A DNA stretch of 19,537 bases, taken from positions 1 to 19,537 of the forward strand of contig CAJGCD010000030.1 of assembly GCA_904501715.1 (NCBI GenBank). Reading direction: 5' to 3'. The stretch is from an uncultured Clostridia bacterium. GTDB lineage: Bacteria > Bacillota > Clostridia > Oscillospirales > CAG-272. This document shows, piece after piece, positions 14,131 to 19,537 of the stretch (the stretch's first letter is position 1; every line of letters begins with the position of its first letter). The translations under genes and the position numbers were made by a program. The notes under the pieces are model-generated. The model saw only the letters and a list, made by a program, of their open reading frames with translations. It did no database searches and was not told where the DNA came from.

Positions 14131-15417
14131 TTAATTCAAAGCGTCAAGCGCCTGCTTGATATCCTCGATAAGATCCTCAGCATTCTCTATTCCGCAAGAA
14201 AGGCGAACCAGATCTCCCGAAATTCCCGCGGCAACCAGCTCCTCCTCGTTCATCTGACGGTGAGTTGCGCTGGCAGGATGCAGACAGCAGGTTCTGGCGT
14301 CGGCAACGTGAGTTTCAATTGCCGCTATCTTAAGATTGCCCATAAACTTTTCAGCCATCTCTCTGCCGCCCTTAACGCCAAAGCTTACAACACCGCAACT
14401 TCCCTTAGGCATATATTTCTGAGCAAGGTCATAGTATTTGTCACCCTCAAGAGAAGGATAGGTTACCCACGCGATTCTGTCGTCCGACTTTAAGAACTTG
14501 GCAACCGCAAGACCGTTCTCGCAGTGACGAGCCATTCTTACGTGCAGGCTTTCAAGACCGAGATTGAGCAAAAACGCGTTCTGAGGCGCCTGTATAGCGC
14601 CGAAATCGCGCATAAGCTGAGCGGTAGCCTTAGTAATAAACGCGCCCTCAAGTCCAAATCTCTCGGTGTATGTGACTCCGTGATAGCTCTCGTCGGGAGT
14701 GCAAAGCCCGGGGAACTTTTCGGGATACTTGGTCCAATCAAATTTGCCCGAGTCAACTATACATCCGCCCACAGCCGCTCCGTGTCCGTCCATGTACTTG
14801 GTGGTGGAGTGGGTAACGATATCAGCTCCCCACTCAAAGGGACGGCAGTTAACGGGAGTCGCAAAGGTGTTGTCTATAATAAGCGGAACGCCGTGCTCGT
14901 GAGCAGCCTTAGCAAAGCGCTCAATATCAAGAACGGTAAGAGCGGGGTTTGCGATGGTCTCACCGAATACCGCCTTAGTGTTCTCTCTGAATGCCGCGTT
15001 AAGCTCTTCCTCTGTACAATCGGGAGAAACAAAGGTAAATTCAATGCCCATTCTCTTAAGAGTTACAGAGAACAAATTATAAGTTCCGCCGTATATCGTA
15101 GAGCTTGCCACAACGTGGTCACCGCAGGATGCTATATTAAAGATAGCAAAGAAGTTCGCCGCCTGACCCGAAGAGGTAAGCATAGCGGCGCTTCCTCCCT
15201 CCATATCGCATATCTTAGCCGCAACGCTGTCGTTGGTGGGATTCTGCAAGCGAGTGTAGAAATATCCCGAAGCCTCAAGGTCAAAAAGCTTACCCATATC
15301 GGCACTGGAGGCATACTTAAAGGTAGTGCTCTGGATTATCGGTATCTGTCTGGGCTCACCGTTCCCCGGTGTGTATCCGCCCTGAACGCATTTTGTTTCT
15401 ATCTTATAATTTGACAT
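14131..15417 (-). CDS. metY: O-acetylhomoserine sulfhydrylase (MetY)
   Basis: PLP enzyme of the Cys/Met metabolism family that joins O-acetylhomoserine with sulfide to give homocysteine. The 428-residue length fits MetY (about 420-430) rather than the shorter MetB/MetC (about 380-400). The N-terminal TKCVQGGYTPGNGEPRQIPI and STTFKYAS motifs, the phosphate-binding SSGQAAN (82-88), IIDNTFATP (180-188) and the PLP lysine K207 in HSTTKYMDGHG are present. The C-terminal THVADARTCCLHPASATHRQM segment is also typical. The ATG at 15417 has AAGGAG 7 nt upstream. First gene of the metY-metA operon; the promoter lies very close, so no long regulatory leader is transcribed. Confidence 0.95.
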   Translation of the reverse strand: MSNYKIETKCVQGGYTPGNGEPRQIPIIQSTTFKYASSADMGKLFDLEASGYFYTRLQNPTNDSVAAKICDMEGGSAAMLTSSGQAANFFAIFNIASCGDHVVASSTIYGGTYNLFSVTLKRMGIEFTFVSPDCTEEELNAAFRENTKAVFGETIANPALTVLDIERFAKAAHEHGVPLIIDNTFATPVNCRPFEWGADIVTHSTTKYMDGHGAAVGGCIVDSGKFDWTKYPEKFPGLCTPDESYHGVTYTERFGLEGAFITKATAQLMRDFGAIQAPQNAFLLNLGLESLHVRMARHCENGLAVAKFLKSDDRIAWVTYPSLEGDKYYDLAQKYMPKGSCGVVSFGVKGGREMAEKFMGNLKIAAIETHVADARTCCLHPASATHRQMNEEELVAAGISGDLVRLSCGIENAEDLIEDIKQALDALN

Positions 15418-15451
15418 AGCAATTCTCCTTGTGAATTAACAATACATAATC

Positions 15452-15480
15452 ATTATATCACAATAAAAAGAAATATTCAA
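15452..15480 (-). promoter_or_regulatory. Promoter of the metY-metA operon
   Basis: Minus-strand TTGAAT (15480-15475), 17-bp spacer ending in TGA, and a perfect TATAAT (15457-15452). Transcription should start near 15445, leaving a leader under 30 nt, so control must act at the promoter or elsewhere rather than by a SAM riboswitch or T-box. Confidence 0.8.
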
Positions 15481-15523
15481 TATTTTTAACAAAGAAATAA
15501 ATAACAAAAAATCTCCAAATTCG

Positions 15524-15552
15524 TTTACAAAACCGTTTTTTTGTGATATAAT
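15524..15552 (+). promoter_or_regulatory. Promoter of the structured leader and BspA-like gene
   Basis: TTTACA (15524-15529), 17-bp spacer and perfect TATAAT (15547-15552). The predicted start (about 15558-15560) coincides with the first base of the 12-bp closing stem of the leader, an independent sign that promoter and RNA belong together. It diverges from the metY promoter 43 bp away. Confidence 0.82.
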
Positions 15553-15557
15553 GAACT

Positions 15558-15730
15558 TGCGACACAAGTAAATAATTTGTCTTAAGGCAATAAGTGTACC
15601 TTTTTTACTTTTAGGTAAAAATGTACGCTCCTTTTTCGTACGCTTATTTTTAAGGCAAAGAAAAACACTTGTGTCGCAGCAATCGGAGCTATGCATTTTT
15701 CATGCGCAGCTTCGTGCTGCGCATTTTTTA
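15558..15730 (+). ncRNA. Structured RNA, family not recognised (leader or small RNA)
   Basis: About 170 nt from a consensus promoter to an intrinsic terminator. Visible pairing: closing stem TGCGACACAAGT (15558-15569) with ACTTGTGTCGCA (15667-15678), 12 bp perfect; a small 6x7 internal loop; a 10-bp stem 15576-15585/15650-15659 including U-G; a bulged GGC (15586-15588); an 11-bp stem AATAAGTGTAC/GTACGCTTATT (15589-15599/15638-15648, one U-G); and an apical hairpin TTTTTAC/GTAAAAA (15602-15608/15615-15621). The segment 15622-15637 stays free and contains a second GTACGCT (15623-15629) that could compete for the same partner. I do not recognise a known riboswitch, 6S RNA or other family. Its place before the lipoprotein gene suggests a cis-regulatory leader, but a separate small RNA or a small inverted-repeat mobile element is also possible. 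Confidence 0.6.
15702..15730 (+). terminator. Intrinsic terminator or attenuator ahead of the BspA-like gene
   Basis: ATGCGCAGC (15702-15710), loop TTCGT, GCTGCGCAT (15716-15724), then a T-run to 15729: a 9-bp G+C-rich stem with U-tract. It lies between the promoter at 15524-15552 and the lipoprotein gene, and no second promoter is evident before the gene, so transcription of the gene requires read-through. Confidence 0.82.
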
Positions 15731-15757
15731 TTTATCATCAGGAGGACAGAAAAAGAA

Positions 15758-17986
15758 ATGAGAAGACTTTTAGCGTGTTTATTGGTAGCAATTATGCTTT
15801 TGCCTCTTTTTGCTTCGTGTAATAAGGATGATGACAGCGGAAGTGGTACTACCGCCACCACACCGCAAACCTCAAATACCGAGCAAAATAAGCCCGAAAA
15901 CGAGGGAAACGAAAACAACGAGAACAACGAGAACAACGAGGAAAACGAAGATAATTCAGACGAGGAAGAAAACAGTGGATTTAACGAGCCTGAATGGACA
16001 ATAGAAAGCCTTCCCGAAAGCTCAGAAGGCTTGAAGTTTAAATTAAACGAGGGCGGCAAAGGATATACCGTAATCGGAATTGGCACTTGCACAGATACAG
16101 AAATAGTTGTTGGTAAATATAATAATCTTCCCGTTACCCAAATTGGGGAGGATGCGTTTGAAGACTGCAATAATATCACTGGTATCACAATCGGCGGTGC
16201 GGTAGAGAAAATTGGAGATAATGCATTTACGGGATGTGAATCACTTACGAAGCTAAATATTACCCATATTGCAAGCTGGTGTAATATTGAATTTGTTAGT
16301 GTAGGTTCAATCCCCCTATCTTATTCGTCAAATTCGTCGGGAAGTTTAGAAAATCTATCTGGAAAGTTATATTATAACGGAGTTCTTGTAGATGAACTCA
16401 TAATACCGAACGGTGTAACAAAGATAAGTCCATTTGCCTTTTTATTCTGTGTAAACATAAAAAAGATTACTATACCTGACAGCGTCACCAGCATTGGAGA
16501 GTGGGCGTTCTACGGTTGCACAGGACTTACGAGTGTAACCATAGGCAATGGCGTCACGAGTATTGGAAATTATGCGTTCAGTTATTGCGTCGAACTTACG
16601 AGTATAACTATACCCGACAGCGTTACGAGCATTGAAGATGATGCGTTCTACAATACAGCATACTATAACAATGAATCAAATTGGGATAACGGTGTGTTGT
16701 ATATTGGAAATCATTTGATAAAGGCAAAGGAAACTATATCGGGTGCATATACGGTAAAAGAAGGAACTAAAACTATTGCAGATTATGCGTTCTACGAGTG
16801 CACAGGACTTACGAGTATAACTATACCCGACAGCGTTACGAGCATTGGAACCGATGCGTTCGACCAGTGCACTGGACTTGAAGAAGTTCATATAAATGAT
16901 ATATCAAGTTGGTGTAACATTGAATTTGAAAATAAAAATAGTGGTTCTAATCCTCTGCGTTTAGCTAACAAATTGTATCTCAAAGGAGAACTTGTTACAA
17001 ATTTGATAATACCCGACAGCGTTACCAGCATTGGAGATTGGGCGTTCGAGGATTGCACAGGACTTACGAGTGTAACCATAGGCAATGGCGTCACGAGTAT
17101 TGGAAATTATGCGTTCAGTTATTGCGTCGAACTTACGAGTATAACTATACCCGACAGCGTCACGAGCATTGGAGATTTGGCGTTCGACCAGTGCACAGGA
17201 CTTATGAGTGTAACGATAGGCAATAGCGTCACGAGCATTGGAGATGGGGCGTTCAGAGGTTGCACAGGACTTACGAGTATAACTATACCCGACGGCGTCA
17301 CCAGCATTGGAGATTATGCGTTCTCCAGTTGCACAGGACTTACGAGTATAACCGTATCTGAAGGAAATAGCGTTTATCACGGTAAGGGTAATTGTTTAAT
17401 AGAAACTGCTACAAAAACTCTGATATCAGGCTGTAAAACGAGCGTAATCCCCACAGACGGAAGCGTTACCAGAATTGGAGCTGGAGCGATCTGGGGTTGC
17501 GACGGACTTACCAGTATAACTATACCCAACAGCGTTACGAGCATTGGAGATTATGCGTTCTACGGTTGCACAGGACTTACGAGTATAACTATACCCGACA
17601 GTGTCACGAGCATTGGAGGTAGTGCGTTCGGCCAGTGCTACGGACTTACGAGTATAACTATCCCCAACAGCGTTACCAGCATTGGAAGTTCTGCGTTCCA
17701 CGGTTGCTACGGACTTACGAGCATAACTATACCCGACAGCGTTACGAGCATTGGCAATAGTGCGTTCTACTATTGCACAGGACTTACGAGTATAACCATA
17801 CCCGACAGCGTTACCAGCATTGGAGATTTGGCGTTCTACGGTTGCACAGGACTTACGAGTATAAAGTTCCAAGGCACAAAAGCGGAATGGAAGGCTATTC
17901 AAAAAGGTAGTTATTGGAACAATGGAACTGACAACTACACTGTAAAATGCACCGACGGCGATATTGCCAAGGCGGATGATAATTAA
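15758..17986 (+). CDS. BspA-like leucine-rich-repeat surface lipoprotein
   Basis: Probable surface-anchored protein. A lipoprotein signal (MRRLLACLLVAIMLLPLFASC, lipidation Cys21) is followed by an acidic, Asn/Glu-rich spacer (about 22-75) and about 19 LRR_5 repeats of roughly 23 residues, consensus SVTSIGDYAFYGCTGLTSITIPD. Repeats are interrupted near 165-215 and 380-412 by related SWCNIEF modules, at 296-340 and in the EGNSVYHGKGNCLI region. The tail (TKAEWKAIQKGSYWNNG...CTDGDI) is common in this family. No LPXTG or dockerin is seen. Start: the ATG at 15758 begins the signal peptide; GGAGG lies 12 nt upstream, which is long. An in-frame GTG at 15671 has no ribosome site and would read through the terminator, so it is rejected. 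Family members act in adhesion or host contact in several gut and oral bacteria; the ligand here is unknown. Confidence 0.9.
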   Translation: MRRLLACLLVAIMLLPLFASCNKDDDSGSGTTATTPQTSNTEQNKPENEGNENNENNENNEENEDNSDEEENSGFNEPEWTIESLPESSEGLKFKLNEGGKGYTVIGIGTCTDTEIVVGKYNNLPVTQIGEDAFEDCNNITGITIGGAVEKIGDNAFTGCESLTKLNITHIASWCNIEFVSVGSIPLSYSSNSSGSLENLSGKLYYNGVLVDELIIPNGVTKISPFAFLFCVNIKKITIPDSVTSIGEWAFYGCTGLTSVTIGNGVTSIGNYAFSYCVELTSITIPDSVTSIEDDAFYNTAYYNNESNWDNGVLYIGNHLIKAKETISGAYTVKEGTKTIADYAFYECTGLTSITIPDSVTSIGTDAFDQCTGLEEVHINDISSWCNIEFENKNSGSNPLRLANKLYLKGELVTNLIIPDSVTSIGDWAFEDCTGLTSVTIGNGVTSIGNYAFSYCVELTSITIPDSVTSIGDLAFDQCTGLMSVTIGNSVTSIGDGAFRGCTGLTSITIPDGVTSIGDYAFSSCTGLTSITVSEGNSVYHGKGNCLIETATKTLISGCKTSVIPTDGSVTRIGAGAIWGCDGLTSITIPNSVTSIGDYAFYGCTGLTSITIPDSVTSIGGSAFGQCYGLTSITIPNSVTSIGSSAFHGCYGLTSITIPDSVTSIGNSAFYYCTGLTSITIPDSVTSIGDLAFYGCTGLTSIKFQGTKAEWKAIQKGSYWNNGTDNYTVKCTDGDIAKADDN
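16516..16623 (+). repeat. 108-bp exact direct repeat, copy 1
   Basis: Identical over 108 bp to 17053-17160 when compared base by base; it encodes part of two LRRs including the unusual SYCVEL unit. The offset of 537 bp is not a multiple of 69, because non-LRR modules lie between the copies. Confidence 0.9.
17053..17160 (+). repeat. 108-bp exact direct repeat, copy 2
   Basis: Second copy of 16516-16623. Together with the SWCNIEF modules upstream of both copies, it indicates a segmental duplication of a larger domain block within the gene. Confidence 0.9.
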
Positions 17987-18056
17987 ATATAACAAAATCT
18001 TTGAGGAGATCCCAACAGCCTTGCTGTCGCGCTGCGCGTTCGACTGCGCCCCGCCC

Positions 18057-18148
18057 GTGTCATTCTGAGTGAAGCGAAGCGAAATCGAACCCGAACGCAG
18101 TGAGGGCGCGTAAGCGGAATCTCGGCGGGGCTCCACGCAGGATGACAC
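18057..18148. repeat. Intergenic inverted-repeat element with GTGTCAT ends
   Basis: 92 bp beginning GTGTCATTCTGAG and ending CAGGATGACAC; the ends are inverted repeats matching at 10 of 11 positions. The interior is rich in GAAGCGAAGCG-type sequence, and CCCCGCC just outside the left end can pair with GGCGGGG inside the right part. It has no coding capacity and no recognised transposase. Elements with such GTCATTCTGAG ends are, as I recall, common between genes in gut Firmicutes. Confidence 0.6.
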
Positions 18149-18181
18149 GCTGATATGGACAATTAAATACAAACACAAAAT

Positions 18182-18215
18182 CGAGGCACCAATCACGGTG
18201 TCTCGCTCTCTTTAT
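18182..18215 (+). terminator. Probable terminator of the BspA-like gene
   Basis: CGAGGCACC (18182-18190) pairs with GGTGTCTCG (18197-18205) across AATCAC, 9 bp with one G-U, followed by the pyrimidine-rich CTCTCTTTATT. The U-tract is interrupted, and the site is about 200 bp beyond the stop codon, so confidence is moderate. Confidence 0.55.
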
Positions 18216-18229
18216 TACACAACCTTCCC

Positions 18230-18256
18230 GTAGGGACAGGCGTCCTCGACTGTCCG
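18230..18256. repeat. Short GC-rich intergenic repeat (GGACAG...CTGTCC)
   Basis: GTAGGGACAGGCGTCC followed by TCGACTGTCC forms an inverted repeat, GGACAG (18234-18239) and CTGTCC (18250-18255). It stands out as GC-rich in an AT-rich gap and resembles the end of a dispersed element seen in gut Firmicutes; the recollection needs a database check. Confidence 0.4.
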
Positions 18257-18280
18257 TTATAATAGTTATAATAAATTAAG

Positions 18281-18312
18281 AAACCCGTCGGTGCGTAGAG
18301 TCCGACGGGTTT
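18281..18312 (-). terminator. Terminator for the HAD hydrolase gene
   Basis: AAACCCGTCGG (18281-18291) pairs perfectly with CCGACGGGTTT (18302-18312), an 11-bp stem with a 10-nt loop. On the minus strand the 3' side continues TTTCTTAATTT, an acceptable U-rich tail, so it most likely ends transcription of the gene at 18429-19148. The 116 bp between that gene and the stem is AT-rich, with only a weak AT-only hairpin at 18399-18416. Confidence 0.7.
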
Positions 18313-18428
18313 CCACCTTATATAATTAACCAAATCTCCGTAGATAGCAAAATTGCCCAAATAATTTTATAATTATCCTACAGTAAGTTTTTTGCCAAGC
18401 TTTTTTTCAAAAAAGCGGAAAATCAAAA

Positions 18429-19148
18429 TCACATTCTCTCGATCATTCTGAGCGCCTGCTCAAAGCTGCCTCTCTCCCCTGTCCACATAAAATTATCTGC
18501 CATAATTCTGTGGTCTGTAACAAGGAAGCACTCCATTCCTGCCAAGGATGCACCCTTCATATCGTCGCTCTCGTCGTTGCCTATCATCAGACAATTTTCA
18601 GGCTCTACGTCGATAATTATACATATCTCGCGGTAATATTCGGGATTTGGCTTGCAGTATCTCGAATTATCATAGGAGGTTATATGGTCAAAATCCTCTG
18701 CTGAAAGTCCAAGCCAGCTGAGTCTTTCAAGCTGTGCCTGCATAGGAAAAACGGGATTTGTAGCCAGAACTACCCTTCTTCCGTTTGCGTGCGCCGCTTC
18801 TACCATTTTAACAGCCATATCGTTGGCTGTGGTATATTCCCTAAGATTTTTAAATCCGTCAAGATAGAACTTGTCAAGAAGCCCCTCAAGGTCATCTCTT
18901 CTCTCGCCTGCAAAGGCAAAATATGTATCCCAAAAGACTTCCCTGTTGGTTTTGCTGCCGTCATTACGTATCATTGCCTCCGTACCCGCCAGAGTGCCGT
19001 CAATAAGTCTTTGTGGGTCAATTCCGAGAGTAGCTCCGTATGTAGCCAGACGCTTGAAATATTGCTTCACAAAGTAAGATTGATCAAGCGGGAGCAACGT
19101 ACCGTCAAGATCAAAAAATATTGCTTTTATCTCTTTATTAAGTTTCAT
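18429..19148 (-). CDS. HAD-superfamily hydrolase, substrate unknown
   Basis: Predicted cytoplasmic phosphatase of the haloacid dehalogenase superfamily. The 239-residue protein has motif I FFDLDGTLLP (residues 11-20, D13 nucleophile and D15), a helical cap between about 20 and 110, motif II LATNP (about 128-132), the motif III lysine in RYCKPNPEYY, and motif IV IGNDESDDMKGA with the metal-binding acids. All catalytic residues are present. AGGAG lies about 12 nt before the ATG at 19148, a loose spacing; no better start is seen. It stands alone, just downstream of an rRNA operon terminator and codirectional with it, so it needs its own promoter or rRNA read-through; I see no convincing promoter in the short gap. 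The substrate cannot be inferred. Confidence 0.88.
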   Translation of the reverse strand: MKLNKEIKAIFFDLDGTLLPLDQSYFVKQYFKRLATYGATLGIDPQRLIDGTLAGTEAMIRNDGSKTNREVFWDTYFAFAGERRDDLEGLLDKFYLDGFKNLREYTTANDMAVKMVEAAHANGRRVVLATNPVFPMQAQLERLSWLGLSAEDFDHITSYDNSRYCKPNPEYYREICIIIDVEPENCLMIGNDESDDMKGASLAGMECFLVTDHRIMADNFMWTGERGSFEQALRMIERM

Positions 19149-19189
19149 TCTGGTATCACACTCCTATCATATCAGAATTTCAAGCTCGC

Positions 19190-19219
19190 AAAAAAAAGGA
19201 ACAACACAAAGGTTGCTCC
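19190..19219 (-). terminator. Intrinsic terminator of the rRNA operon
   Basis: On the minus strand GGAGCAAC (19219-19212) pairs with GTTGTTCC (19205-19198), 8 bp with one G-U and a 6-nt loop, followed by eight T (19197-19190). It begins about 87 nt after the 3' end of 23S. Confidence 0.88.
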
Positions 19220-19305
19220 GTAAATTTATATGTCCATTGAGAACCGAACAAAGCTAAAGAAGGAAGAAGCGAAACTCAAGTAATTAAAATCGTTGAACTA
19301 TATAA
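19220..19305 (-). other. 23S trailer without a 5S gene
   Basis: AT-rich stretch between the end of 23S and the terminator. It contains no sequence able to form a 5S rRNA (about 115 nt would be needed) and no tRNA. The TTTGTTCGGTTCTCAATGG segment resembles sequences common in clostridial rRNA spacers and may be a processing remnant. Confidence 0.7.
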
Positions 19306-19537
19306 GTTCAAGCCCTCGGTCTATTAGTATCGGTCAGCTAAACACATTACTGTGCGTACACCTCCGACCTATCAAACTTGTAGTCTGCAAGTGACCTTAC
19401 TAACTCGAAGTTAGAGGGATATCTAATCTTGAGGTAAGTTTCACGCTTAGATGCCTTCAGCGTTTATCTCATCCGCACGCGGCTACCCAGCTATGCCCTT
19501 GGCAGAACAACTGGTGCACCGGAGGTGCGTCCGACCC
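19306..19537 (-). rRNA. 23S ribosomal RNA, 3' end (partial)
   Basis: The minus strand reads as the conserved 3' region of bacterial 23S rRNA: GCACCAGTTGTTCTGCC, AAGGGCATAGCTGGGTAGC, GATAAACGCTGAAGGCATC, TAAGCGTGAAAC, and the end CTGACCGATACTAATAGACC followed by GAGGGCTTGAAC. The gene continues beyond the window. The 3' boundary is set by that conserved terminal helix and may be off by a few bases. Confidence 0.96.

Larger units (their letters stand above)
16474..17869 (+). repeat. Tandem 69-bp coding repeats of the LRR protein
   Basis: Units of about 69 bp encode one 23-residue LRR each (recurrent elements: CCCGACAGCGTTACGAGC, ATTGGAGATTATGCGTTC and TGCACAGGACTTACGAGT). The 3' block (about 17500-17869) is the most uniform. 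High nucleotide identity, including third codon positions, points to recent expansion or gene conversion. Confidence 0.9.

Noticed and set aside
14524..15414. Plus-strand 296-codon open frame
   Set aside because: Lies opposite metY over its whole length; MetY motifs on the other strand are unambiguous.
15418..15451. SAM riboswitch or T-box for metY
   Set aside because: The transcribed leader is under 30 nt; no room and no recognisable core.
15558..15678. MITE (12-bp terminal inverted repeats)
   Set aside because: No target duplication is visible at the flanks, G-U pairs in the inner stems favour an RNA, and the promoter is exactly positioned; kept only as an alternative.
15558..15730. 6S RNA
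   Set aside because: The structure has only a small 6x7 internal loop instead of a large central bubble, and I see no sequence resembling 6S RNAs I know; a covariance search would settle it.
15671..15757. Upstream in-frame extension of the lipoprotein from a GTG at 15671
   Set aside because: No ribosome binding site. It would run through the leader's closing stem and terminator, and would place 29 non-signal residues before a perfect lipoprotein signal peptide.
16474..17869. CRISPR array (regular repeats)
   Set aside because: The 69-bp periodicity is in frame with a continuous LRR reading frame; the 'spacers' are variable codons rather than unrelated sequences, and no cas genes are present.
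17426..18196. Minus-strand 256-codon open frame
   Set aside because: It is the antisense of the LRR repeats plus the downstream repeat element; the repetitive SNARNAVGYSYTRKSC pattern mirrors the coding strand and no ribosome site is evident.
19149..19189. Promoter for the HAD hydrolase
   Set aside because: TTGCGA and TATGAT can be found but are only 14 bp apart, too short for a normal promoter.

Overview
The window comes from a low-to-moderate GC Firmicute, most likely an anaerobic gut or rumen Clostridium-class bacterium (Oscillospirales or Christensenellales type). This is inferred from the gene order leuS-rsfS-LCP-yqeK-nadD-yhbY-rdgB-ftsY-smc, strong Shine-Dalgarno sites, TTGACA/TATAAT promoters with 17-bp spacers, acetyl-CoA-type MetA, a BspA-like leucine-rich-repeat lipoprotein, and short GC-rich intergenic repeats. 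The species cannot be named from sequence reading alone.

Region 1 (1-10064, minus strand) is a ten-gene housekeeping cluster, read right to left. A consensus promoter at 10036-10064 drives a radical SAM gene, smc, ftsY, rdgB, yhbY, nadD, yqeK, an LCP-family gene, rsfS and leuS (cut by the window edge). Most genes overlap or are separated by fewer than 50 bp. Two control points stand out. A 13-bp hairpin just before the LCP gene buries its ribosome binding site. A good internal promoter (1096-1124) can drive rsfS-leuS alone.

Region 2 (10117-10482, plus) is a promoter, tRNA-Gly(UCC), tRNA-Arg(UCU), tRNA-His(GUG) and an intrinsic terminator, with an unexplained perfect 14-bp hairpin between the first two tRNAs. 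An array of small hairpins separated by ATATCAC follows (10505-10626).

Region 3 (10627-13182, plus) is a promoter and three tightly coupled genes: a YqeG-type HAD phosphatase, an endonuclease-IV-like TIM-barrel protein and an M24 Xaa-Pro peptidase. A bidirectional terminator is shared with the convergent met operon.

Region 4 (13181-15480, minus) is metY-metA. Together they make homocysteine by direct sulfhydrylation: MetA carries Glu111, the acetyl-CoA-specific residue, and MetY uses the O-acetylhomoserine and sulfide. The promoter lies about 30 nt from the metY start, leaving no room for a SAM riboswitch or T-box.

Region 5 (15524-17986, plus) is the most unusual part. A consensus promoter fires into a roughly 170-nt highly structured leader, closed by a perfect 12-bp stem and followed by an intrinsic terminator. 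Immediately beyond it is a 742-residue BspA-like LRR lipoprotein whose 69-bp DNA repeats have recently been duplicated. The leader matches no RNA family I recognise; it is either an attenuator/riboswitch-like element or a free-standing small RNA.

Region 6 (17987-19537) holds dispersed repeats, terminators, a HAD hydrolase on the minus strand, and the 3' end of a 23S rRNA gene (minus strand). The rRNA operon appears to end in a terminator without a 5S gene.
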